64,000 nucleotides of DNA. Source: Halichondria panicea (lineage: Eukaryota; Porifera; Demospongiae; Suberitida; Halichondriidae). Both the position numbers and the translations under genes were made by a program. Positions within the stretch are counted from its first letter, which is position 1, and each line of letters begins with the position of its first letter. Below the pieces are notes generated by a model. The model did not search any database. It saw nothing but the letters and a program-made list of their open reading frames with translations, and was not told the DNA's origin. The DNA lies in NCBI RefSeq assembly GCF_963675165.1, contig NC_087381.1:3348001-3412000 (forward strand), read 5' to 3'. Shown piece by piece: positions 37,501 to 46,809 of the stretch.

Positions 37501-40500
37501 ATCTGTACCAGCCGACTGCTTTTGTGACGCTCTCTGCGTGAACTTTGGGGACTGCTGTCGTGACCAGCCAGACATCTGTCAAACTGACATAATCTCTGCA
37601 GGTAACTTAAAAGATACAGTTTACAAGATCTTTTTCAATCACTCGGAATACATGCAGCTTCAACAATACGTCAGTGTGCATACATGTATTATGTCATTGT
37701 ACTATGTGACTGCTTACAATTAATTAATTGGTGCAGGAAATAGCAGCTACTTACTGTACTCGGATCATTTTTATATTGGTCGGCTAAGTCTTGATGGACA
37801 GTTATTTGAAACACTACCTCTAATTCTCCTTCGAGGGGCTTCTGTTTTGGACTTTGACTATATGTAAGTCCTTTAAGTAGTATATACAGCACATGTCAAG
37901 TCTTGAAAAATTCAGGAGAGGCTTCCTGTACTGGTACGACTACATTGAAAGCGGCATATTCAGATCATCACTGAATGGGTCCAATCCGGTTCAGTTGGTC
38001 AACACATCAGCTTTTGGTACAGTAGGTGAGTCGATTTTTCCCATTGAGCAGATAAGTTCATGAATGCTTTGTATTGACAGAGGACATAGCTGTTGATTGG
38101 GTGAGCAACAAACTCTACTGGACTGAGACTCTATACAGAAGAATAGAAGTGCTGGACCTGGAGACTTTGGTAGTTGCACCAGTCTTGGATGCTGATCCTC
38201 ACTCTGGAATAAGAGGCATTGCTGTGGACCCAACCACAAGGTAAGTCATGCTTACTTGTTTGTATCTTGTTATACAATTCTCGAAAGATAACCCAACCAG
38301 GCTCGGTTTTAGATGGAACAAGTATTACACTACTTGCTTTCTGCCTTTAGGTACATGTACTGGACTGACTGGGGTGAGCCTGCTAAGATAGAGAGGTCCT
38401 CCATGGACGGTGCTGACAGGACAACTCTTCACAGCACGGGACTGGGTGAACCCAATGGGATAACCATCGACTATCAGACTCAGACCATCTACTGGACAGA
38501 CTCTGTCCTGGGAGTGATTGACTACTCTAACACTGATGGGACCAACAGACGTCGATTGCAATCAAACTTACCTTATCCCTACGCCATCACAATAGAGGGG
38601 AGTCTGGTGTTCTTCACCGACTGGATTGATGTGGGCGTACATGCTACACACAAACTGGACGGTGACAATGTGACAAAATTTGTAAATGCTTTCACAATAA
38701 GACCAGCTGGGATTGAGGTTATTGCGTCTAATCGGCAAGCTGAAGGTGAACGTTTCATTATTAATTATAATAATTATGCTGCTCATTAGCCATGGTTTTT
38801 CACTTAATTATCTAGCCACCAATTTTTGTTTGAGCTCCACTTGCGATCACCTGTGTACATTGAGCAGCACTGATTCAAGAGGGTTCTCTTGTGCTTGTAT
38901 GATTGGTTACTCGTTGGACAGCAATGGAATCAGTTGTACATGTGAGTTAAGTTTTGAATTACATGCCTCACAAAACCCACTCATGACTGTAGACAATGTT
39001 TTAAAAGAGGGCTATTATTGATTTTTACTATCTTCTTAGATACTGGGACTGAAGCACCTCCTACGCAAGGTATGCATGTAAACAATTTAGTCATTGCGTT
39101 TTTGTGGCGCTGTAATGATATTGAGCAGTCATTATGTAGCAAACAGTCTGTTTTGTGTCACACGCATCAAACACACATTCTTATCCCATAGGAACTTGTA
39201 ATGGATCTGGTTACACAGAGTGCTGTTCCGGTGGTTTCTGTGCTGGAAGTCCCACAACTTGTTTCTGTGATGCAGCCTGCCGCTCTCGTGATGACTGCTG
39301 TGGTGATATTGATACCACATGTCCTGCCAGGCCCACTTCCTGCAGTGCTGCAGGACACGATATTTGCTGTACTGGTCTTCAGTGTGCTGGTGTCTCGGAT
39401 GGAGCATCTTGCTACTGTGATGAAGGATGTAGAATGTTTGGAGACTGTTGTGATGACATTGACACAACTTGTCCATGTACGTTTGGATATTGCATATTTC
39501 TAGTTTGTCATAATAATAATATTTGATTAATCTACACAGTAAAAACAGATTCGTTATAATAACATAAAACATCTCAAATAAAATGCATCATTTGAAATTT
39601 AATGTAGAAATGACAGAAATTTATGTCATTTCTACATTAAATTTCAAATGATGCATTTTATTCGAGATGTTTTATGTTATTATAACGAATCTGTTTTTAC
39701 TGTGTATCATACTGATATACCGGTAGTACCAACAATGGCTACAACTACGGAAGGTCCAACTTTGGCAACTACTATGGCAATGGTAGAAACAACCATGCAT
39801 ACTACTTCAATGCCCCTGGCAGAAACAACTATGGATACTGCTTCAACGCCCCCGACAGAAACAACGGTAGATATTACTTCAACGCCCCCGACAGAAACAA
39901 TGGTGGATACTACTTCAACGCCCCCAACGGAACTTTGCAATTCCGGTATACATTAGCATTATCGTGCACGCGTGCAGCCACACATAATATTTGCACATGC
40001 ATATCACCAGATAGGTAACACTTAGGTTAATCTCATGCTATATAATACCATAATTTCAATTTAGACACGTCTATTTTAATTCCGTTATCATAATTATAAG
40101 TATAGCACATTTAGAATCCAGAAAGACCCAGTGCATCAATAATAATAATAATTATACAGAACTTCCCGAGCCAGTGAGGAGTATTAACCTAACCCCGATT
40201 GATGCAAGCAGTCTCCGTGTCTCTTGGATGCGCTCCCTCACCGATGTACCCACCTGTGATGATGATGCGTTTATTGTGACTATCACTGGGTACTCTGGTG
40301 GCTTTGAGCTAGTGAGAGTGTCAGAAGAGGCATCTCTATCAATCACCAGTCAATTTCTTGGTATGAGCAAATAGTATGGAATAAATTTTGTTATAAAATT
40401 ACTGCATTTAGTTAATGTGTAGATGTAACTAAGTGAATTGCCTTTTTCAGAGAAATGGATTGCGTACAATGTTTCTGTGACTGCTCGCAATGCTTTGGGA

Positions 40501-41706
40501 ATAAGTAAACCACTGATGGATACAGTATTTACTGAAGAAGGAGGTACTGAAGTTTAGGAATCTCTTTATTACCTTATACCCTAAATCCACAGTTCCACCA
40601 ATACCTCCCTTTCACTTTGATGTGAAGAGGACATCCCCCTCTGAGATGACTGTTAGCTGGGACCCACTAACTATTGTAGAGGCCAGAGGATTTATAACGT
40701 CATACACAGTGTCCTATGGTCCAGTGAGTATCTTAACTATATTATGAGTAGCTAACAGTCAATAATTATAGATACAGTCACTCCATGTAGGTTTGCATTA
40801 TGTACAGTAACTGCATGTGTTTCATACTTTTTTTATAAAATCTATGTGTGCATGCAATGTATAGATTCCCTCCACTGAGAATGCAACAATACGTCAGACA
40901 GACAGTAGAAATTTGGAAGTGCCCGAGGACATGAGCAGTGTTTCCATTGGCAACCTCAAGGCGGCTACAGCATACTCAGTGAGTGTGAGAGGCAATACCA
41001 GAGCTGGTGCTGGAGTGTCCAGTGATGTTTTCATCTTAGGTGAGCACATGCTGCGTCCTTTTTACTAAGTTATCCCTGACCCCAGAAATGTATAGTTATA
41101 CGCTGACACATTGTATGCCTATAAGGTTTTTCTAGAATTATAATGCCGTTAAACTGCTTTATCTGTATATATAGGTACTAGCACTGGCACTGGCACTGGA
41201 ACCAGCGTAGGTGCTATTGCTGGTGGAGTTGTCACAACAGTGCTAATAATAGTTCTCCTCTCTGTGTTTTTTATCGGAGTCTTGATTACCGTGTCAAGAA
41301 AAAGAATTAAAAATAGTGTTAGGGAGTACGTTCAATTTTCGTGAGTTCAAATAAAAGTGTAGGATATTACCCTACAAGAGTTGTTGTTTTTTATTATGGT
41401 AACCATTATTACAGAGGAGATACAGATGATGTCAGCATAAACAGCAACACCACTGCCAGTGTATCTCTGTTCGTAAGCAACTCCACCAGAAACACTGAAC
41501 CAGAAGAACCTGTACAGACAATGAGCTACAAGCAACTCAACGATGAACAAAATGATTCTCTCGCCGAGCCTCCCCGTTACCATGACATCATTGAGAGTGC
41601 TCCTAAATTTGAAACAGTACCTATGACACTTGAGACTGTTCCTATGCCTAACTCTGATAAACTTTCAAAGTCGAACGAGCTTGAGAAAGTAGATCTCGGA
41701 TCATAA
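31546..41706 (+). CDS. Mosaic single-pass membrane protein: NIDO-NIDO-SMB-YWTD-EGF-SMB-SMB-mucin-FN3-FN3-TM-PPxY
   Basis: Twenty-two exons join in frame to 1,419 codons plus stop: 31546-31618, 32424-32566, 33096-33443, 33548-33821, 33936-34069, 36553-36897, 37063-37333, 37440-37601, 37737-37863, 37916-38025, 38081-38240, 38351-38745, 38816-38941, 39040-39069, 39192-39476, 39727-39945, 40160-40360, 40451-40543, 40593-40723, 40865-41039, 41175-41340, 41415-41706. The N-terminus MNWVLRLSWSTLLLVVF is a signal peptide. Two NIDO domains (VAPFWDDVDIR, VAPFWSDIDTR) use matching exon sets. A somatomedin-B domain (CCRDQPDIC), YWTD-type LDLR-B repeats (MYWTDWGEP, IYWTDS), an EGF-like domain, two more somatomedin-B domains, a Thr/Ser/Pro stalk and two FN3 domains follow. 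GAIAGGVVTTVLIIVLLSVF begins the membrane helix. The cytosolic tail contains PPRY, a possible WW-domain ligand. Role inferred: cell-surface adhesion or matrix receptor. Confidence 0.85.
32608..32835. repeat. Inverted-repeat element in intron 2 of the NIDO receptor gene
   Basis: CGTATAGCGCGACATTTTCG at the left pairs with GAAAATTTCGCGCTATACATG at the right. The ends resemble the GCGGGTAATTTTCG family but with GCGCGA in place of GCGGGT. Confidence 0.55.
34325..34872. repeat. Intronic element with about 40-bp terminal inverted repeats
   Basis: ATAGATAGAGTAGAAGAGGG plus ATTGGAAACGGAAG at the left is the complement of CTTCCGTTTCCAAT plus CCCTCTTCTACTCTATCTAT at the right. An inverted partial copy, including GAGAGCAAAACAATTCTC, lies at 59165-59335. 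It sits in the 2.5-kb intron between exons 5 and 6 of the NIDO receptor. Confidence 0.65.
34888..35415 (+). repeat. Second copy of the TATGCCTCGAGGCGTAGCCG repeat
   Basis: It shares TATGCCTCGAGGCGTAGCCG, CTCAACGGTTGCAATGC and ACTAAAGTGCTAGCTGTTTG with the copy at 29009-29345. It is intronic in the NIDO receptor gene. Confidence 0.55.
39535..39704. repeat. Near-perfect 170-bp palindrome with CACAGTAAAAACAG ends and TA duplication
   Basis: The two arms, each about 80 bases (for example CAGATTCGTTATAATAACAT and ATGTTATTATAACGAATCTG), are almost exact complements. TA flanks both ends. It lies in the intron before the mucin exon of the NIDO receptor and ends only 22 bases before that exon's acceptor. 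The near-perfect pairing suggests recent insertion. Confidence 0.85.
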
Positions 41707-41978
41707 TTAATTGTGATGATGTATTATATAAAAAAAACCGCACTATCTTAACGCCATGCATGCAACATATAATTTATGTTTTTAAGTAATTGAATGTAAA
41801 GTATAAGACTATAATTATACAGTCATGCATATTGTAACTAAAAAACCTAAGTTAAACAATTCTATAAACCATGGGGCTGTGCCAAAATTAATGATAGATC
41901 TAAAGAACTAGATGTATATAATTTTAATGAGCTGCAAATCAGAGCTATAGAGTGTACGTATCTAGCTATTATGTTTTA

Positions 41979-42827
41979 TTATGTTTTAACTGCTACAACC
42001 GATACATAACAAAACTCTTCTGAAGAAGTATGTATTTCTAGCTGAGCAGCTTCAGATTGTGACAGACCAGAGATAGTGTCAGCGATGGGAATTCGAACAC
42101 ACTGAACATTTTCAAACCCCATTTCTTCCAAACTTCTAATAAGAATATCAGTAGAAATTGCATAGTAGTAGAATTTCTCTCCACCTAGCTCGTAGTGCAT
42201 TGGTTGCGGTTTCTGTGCCACTTTCGAGAACATGTACAAGACCCCTCCAGTCTTAACCAATGTTGATAGTTTCTGTATCGAGGTGGTGTAATCAATTTCA
42301 CTGTGACAGGCACTCCCAATAGCTAGTGAAGTCATGACAACATCATATGGGCCTTCAAATCCTTTTTCGATAGGTTGCTCAGCTTTTACGTCGCATGATG
42401 CAACTTTCACGAGATTGCGCAACCTTTCCTCTCGCACAAGCACTTCACTTTCTGGTTTATTTTCAAGGTGTTGAACAACGTACTTGATATATGGCAGCCA
42501 ATTGAAAGCCGATGAATCTTTGTATAGCCATTGGTGCAACGCTTCTCGGTTTGTGGTTGTGTACTCGGCTAAAACTATTTCAGAAACATTTTCTTTGCTT
42601 GCTGCACTAATAATGAATGCCAAAACAGGCCCAGACCCATAGTCAAGCACCTTTAAGTCCTTGGCATTAGAATGCATTGTTTTACTTCTGAAGAGCTCAT
42701 GGATCATCTTTAACCGCATATCTCGGAACTGATTCAATGGAGTTCCTGGTTTTTTAAACCGTTGATTCAAAAAAACCTGAGCCTTGAATTTATCTTTGTA
42801 CTGATTTTCTTCTTGCCTTGCGTCCAT
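41979..42827 (-). CDS. NNMT/PNMT/TEMT-type SAM methyltransferase, intact
   Basis: An uninterrupted 282-residue frame starts at MDARQEENQYKDKF. It shows the family opening, VLDYGSGPV (motif I), LAEYTTTNREAL, YDVVMTSLAIGSAC and FENVQCVRIPIA, and ends SSEEFCYVSVVAVKT. Length agrees with the family, which is usually about 260-290 residues. It is clearly a paralogue of the gene at 26902-27696 and shares the CDVKAEQPIEKG segment. It is convergent with the NIDO receptor gene, whose stop lies about 270 bases away. The enzyme should act in the cytosol on a small amine; the substrate is unknown. A non-coding or short first exon may precede it. Confidence 0.9.
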   Translation of the reverse strand: MDARQEENQYKDKFKAQVFLNQRFKKPGTPLNQFRDMRLKMIHELFRSKTMHSNAKDLKVLDYGSGPVLAFIISAASKENVSEIVLAEYTTTNREALHQWLYKDSSAFNWLPYIKYVVQHLENKPESEVLVREERLRNLVKVASCDVKAEQPIEKGFEGPYDVVMTSLAIGSACHSEIDYTTSIQKLSTLVKTGGVLYMFSKVAQKPQPMHYELGGEKFYYYAISTDILIRSLEEMGFENVQCVRIPIADTISGLSQSEAAQLEIHTSSEEFCYVSVVAVKT

Positions 42828-43013
42828 CAGAATTCTGGCCTTTGTTACAGCTAAGGAACAGTATGAATAATTATGCTGTTACTTCATAACAATGGCTGCA
42901 TGTGCGCATAGGTACCAGGCAGCAACATAAAAAATAGGTAGTTACAGTGTTACACAACAACAAAACATGCCTAGAGTCAGGTAGTTAGTGATGCATATAA
43001 ACGGGCCTAATCC

Positions 43014-43104
43014 TAGCCTCGACCCAGGCCGATTTGTCTCCGATTTAACGCGAGGTGGCGACCTAGCGTTAAATTGGAGACAAATCGGCCCGGGGTCGAG
43101 GCTA
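43014..43104. repeat. 91-bp foldback element, TAGCCTCG family
   Basis: TAGCCTCGACCCAGGCCGAT and ATCGGCCCGGGGTCGAGGCTA are complementary, with inner arms TTGTCTCCGATTTAACG and TTAAATTGGAGACAA. The flanks GCCTAATCC and GCCTAATCT match in eight of nine positions. Confidence 0.8.
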
Positions 43105-43114
43105 GCCTAATCTG

Positions 43115-44757
43115 TCGTTTTTCTATAATTATCCCACTATACTCAGAAAAATCTGACACGGAGATGTCCTGTAAATGGGGCTTGTGTCCCACTTCACTAA
43201 ATTGGTGACACGCTTCACTAATTCTTTAATCAAGTGGTGCAAGCTGTTGTTTTCTTTTCACTCAAAAAGACTAGTATTAGAAGATTTGTATAATTGACAA
43301 GGAATGAATAACACTGAATTCCATACATGCATGCATACAACACAAAAATGTTCATTCTGGTCAGACATCAAAGAATTGCACTACTGTTGTAAGTACATGC
43401 CTGGGTAATAATTATCGATCCGTGATCACCCGTGATGCATGACATTGTGGTCAATACATATACCTGGATGACATTTGATAATTACCAAGATCCGATTCAA
43501 CCTAATTACTAGCTTGCATTGCTTTTTTAAGAAACTGGAGTGGTGCATTGATGCGTGGCGAATCCCAATGCAGTCTGGTAGAAGCTAGATGAGTGTGGCC
43601 CGCCTCCCAAAGAAGAGAGGACGGGTTTCAAGCCTATATCTGAATATTTACTATACTATAGCGGCTAACTTCAACATAATAATGATCACGTTTTGTAATA
43701 GCCTGTGAAATTGCATTTCCTTTTATGGAAGCAACTAAGTGTATGCAAACTGCAGCCCTGTATTGCGTATAACACGTCTGCATATGGAAATGCGATCATA
43801 GCCACTTGTATAGGGCTTACATTTCTTATTGACACTCCCCCCTCCCTCTAAACGTCACAAGAATTCAATACTGAGGACGGGCCACACCCATTAGAGCAGT
43901 TGTAGTTCGTCACAGTGTTTCTTTAATCAGCTCTTGCATGCTTTTATTGCTGCCTTCCTTGCTGTCTGGGGCCACTTGTCAATGAATGATTCATACTTGT
44001 GTGCGAGAATTTCCCAAACAAAGCGGTTTTGCCTCAGTGACATGACTAGTTACAAGCCACGCTCCTTATTGATGGGCTTTGTGGTAAATACTAACATTAT
44101 ATACAGCCCAAGATCCCCCTCCCTAAAGTCATAATGACGTTAAGAAATGCAAAGGAGTGCCCCCTTATAAAACGTGATCCCGTACTCAGCCGCTCCTTCT
44201 CTTATATGGGCTCCTGTTATATAATTTATACATGTACTATATACTAGCTATAATGATAAAATCGATAATAATTATAATTATAATTATAGCCTCTAAGAAA
44301 AGTTGTAAAGACTGTTATAATAATACTTGCGGTTAGTATAAAGTGTTGTGCTTACCAGGATTTGGGAAAAACAAATTGCTTGAGAGAACTAAACTGGAGG
44401 CAGAGAAAGTACAACAGGCGTGATGCAGCTCTAGAAATTAGTCTTTGTGTCTTAGCGCTGCTCTAGCAATTAGTCTTTGTGTCTTTGTGTCGTATGTTAT
44501 TGCTGAGAGCGTAATCAGAGGCTAATTGCTAAGCTATACCATGTACCACGCCTGTCGGATCTCTGGAAAGCAGAGGAGGCAACAAGCCTCTGATCTGATT
44601 ACACTTGACAATAACACATAGCGTGGGGGGATTAATTAGCTGTGACATCACGGCTGGATGCCTATGTATGCGCTAGACTTTACACGTGCACTTGTGCGCA
44701 TGCTATTAATTTTAATTTCTGCTGAATCTGCAGTTCTCCACGTGTAATTAGTCAAAA
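43115..44757. other. Gene-free stretch
   Basis: I see no coding or RNA gene. Short direct repeats (TTAGTCTTTGTGTCTT near 44440-44490) and an ATAATTAT run at 44265-44290 are present. Confidence 0.4.
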
Positions 44758-44822
44758 GATAGCCTCGATTCCAGGCCGCTGAGAAAGGCGGCCTGGTAAA
44801 GACTGTGCCAGAATTACCAAGA

Positions 44823-45489
44823 TGTTGATGTTGCTGCCAGTGGTCTCTGGGGAGGCAGTAGCCTCGATCCCAGGCCGAGTTTTCGCTTTTATTGTTCGCC
44901 TAACCGTTATAAAAGCGAAAACTCGGCCTGGGATCGAGGCTAGGGGGCAGACGCGAGAGAACCCTGATGGACGTCAGAGTCTTTAATCCTTTTGCTCCCT
45001 CAAATCGCAACACAACCCTAGACCAATGCTTCAGGAAGCACGAGAGGGAAAAGATCCGTGCATACGGACAAATGGTGAGAGAAGTGGAGCATGCTACTTT
45101 CGTCCCCATTGTGATGTCTGCGACTGGCGGCCTTTCAAAACAAGCTACAAACTTCTACAAACAACTGGCCTCCCTGCTAGCAGACAAATGGGACCAACCC
45201 TACAGCACCACCCTGCACTGGCTGAGATGCTCCCTCTTTTTCAGCCTGCTCAGGTCCGCCATTCAATGCATACGTGGCGCTCGTTCATCAAGAGGCCACG
45301 CTATGAAGATGTCACCTGTGGACCTGGTTATAGCAGATATCGAGGCCAGCTTGCAGCAAAACTAACAAACTAACTGTTCACCTCATGTATACACACTATT
45401 TTACATACACTGTTCTTTGTTTTATTATTTTATTATAATCCTATCATCTACTTGCTTCCACCATAAAGGTACTGTTTACCAAAAAAAAA
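44823..45489 (+). mobile_element. Second 5'-truncated copy of the non-LTR retrotransposon
   Basis: GAATTACCAAGA is found at 44811-44822 and again at 45490-45501, right after a short A run, giving a 12-bp target duplication. The copy encodes only the last part of the ORF: DVAASGLWGG before an inserted foldback element, then MDVRVFNPFAPSN, TGGLSKQATNFYKQLA and LRSAIQCIRGARSS, stop at 45365. It matches the C-terminus of the copy at 7831-9305. Confidence 0.85.
44859..44942. repeat. 84-bp foldback element inserted in the LINE copy
   Basis: TAGCCTCGATCCCAGGCCGA and TCGGCCTGGGATCGAGGCTA are exact complements, with inner arms GTTTTCGCTTTTAT and ATAAAAGCGAAAAC. It splits the LINE reading frame between LWGG and RERT. 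The flanks GGGAGGCAG and GGGGGCAG are similar, so the duplication is imperfect. Confidence 0.8.
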
Positions 45490-45533
45490 GAATTACCAAG
45501 AATCTTGGCAATCGTAAATTGTAGTTTATTTAT

Positions 45534-46256
45534 CATGTGTATCGGATGTTATGGAGGGCCACTGCACAATTCAGACGATTAAATGCATTATCTGCATCAA
45601 CCAACAAAACGGCGTCTGCGCCTGCTGAAGCGAATACCTTTCTCTATAGCAGCTTCACAACCAGACGGGTGGCCTGCACATACTTGCGTAGATCCTGCAG
45701 CTTTGGTAATATCTCTCTTGAGCACAGACACCAGGGACTTGCCAATAATACGTCTCAAAACTTCCCCTATTCCCACTGGTCGTACTCCAGGGTTCTTCGA
45801 AAGGGGGATCAAACGATTGTTTAGAAGTGGGCTAAGCCCGACTGGGTCCACTTCCTGTGATGCTATGTGCCTTGCCACTTCCGCCACCGCATCACATAAA
45901 TCTTTTGATGCTGACTTAAAAGATACCATCATACGTCTCCATATATAAGCATCTCCCATGGAGGGACCCGCAGCACCGTGGGTTGCTAGTGCAGTCTTCC
46001 TTACAACCTCACCAGTTAGACTTTCGAATAAGATGGGGTTAACAATGAGTGCATCTCCTTGTATCAAGGCCTCTGGGTTTGCAGGTTTTGCTTTGGGGTG
46101 TTTTCTTTTTAGTTCAGTTCTTACTTCTGGTGTAAGTTCAAGTAGTCCACCCTTGCCATATTCAGTGATGAGGGAGATGGCTGAATGGACCTCTCCTTTC
46201 CGGATGAGAGTGGCAAACCGCCTATTTAGCTTCTTATCTGTTATTCCTCGCTGTCA
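45534..46256 (-). pseudogene. N-terminal reverse-transcriptase part of the same non-LTR family
   Basis: The minus frame 46067-45597 contains THGAAGPSMGDAYIWRR, RLIPLSKNPGVRPVGIGEVL and CAGHPSGCEAAIEKG, the fingers region of the RT found in this retrotransposon family. Just beyond a frame change, AVLLVDADNAFNRLN gives the first catalytic aspartate motif, then the sequence stops at about 45534. The piece lies head-to-head against the C-terminal copy at 44823-45489, so the two are not one continuous element. Confidence 0.75.
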
Positions 46257-46390
46257 AAGAAGGTTCCTATCCATGAGCAACTTAAATAGAACAGCATGAT
46301 TCACTCTATCAAACCCTTTACTGGCATCCAAAAAACAACCTGAACCGCTGTGCAGATATTTGGAGATATTTGGAGACTACATTCTTGAGC
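46257..46390 (-). pseudogene. RT fragment of a different LINE
   Basis: The minus frame reads SGSGCFLDASKGFDRVNHAV and then LFKLLMDRNL. DASKAFDRV-type sequence is the first catalytic motif of the RT in CR1/RTE-like LINEs. It stops at TGA and is immediately followed by the other RT relic, so the two are fused fragments. Confidence 0.65.
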
Positions 46391-46553
46391 ACTCCAGTAC
46401 ATAAATCTAGCATGCATACATGATGTGATAACGTATTATGCCTCGGTTTACTCTTGCCCACGCTCAATTAAATTTGGCCATGTCAGTATAGCAGATCACC
46501 AGACTTAGCCGGGGCAGGCTCTTTTTTTGGACGGTTTGTTCTTTCTTTCTTTG

Positions 46554-46797
46554 TGAGATAACTTCAATAATTCATTAAATCAGAACTCTGATACATACAA
46601 AATACACAGGCTATTTATACAAAAACAATACTAGAAAGAACCTTCTAGAACAATAGTACAGAAATGACTAAATAAGAACATGAAACCACTAGAACTAACA
46701 CAACACAGTATTTACGGAATCACAGGTTTACAGTACAGTATTTACGGAATCACAAGTCTTTATCTTAATGTTAGTTCCATGTCTTAAGGATACCACA
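46554..46797 (-). repeat. 3' LTR of the Ty3-type element
   Basis: It is almost identical to 50787-51029, differing by one A in an A run and two substitutions near the end. It includes an internal direct repeat (CAGTATTTACGGAATCACA twice). Confidence 0.95.
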
Positions 46798-46809
46798 TTT
46801 CCTCCCCTG

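Noticed and set aside
41401-41430. RGD cell-attachment motif at the start of the receptor's last exon.
   Set aside because: With the splice phase used, the residue before GD is serine, and the segment is cytosolic, so it is not an integrin ligand.
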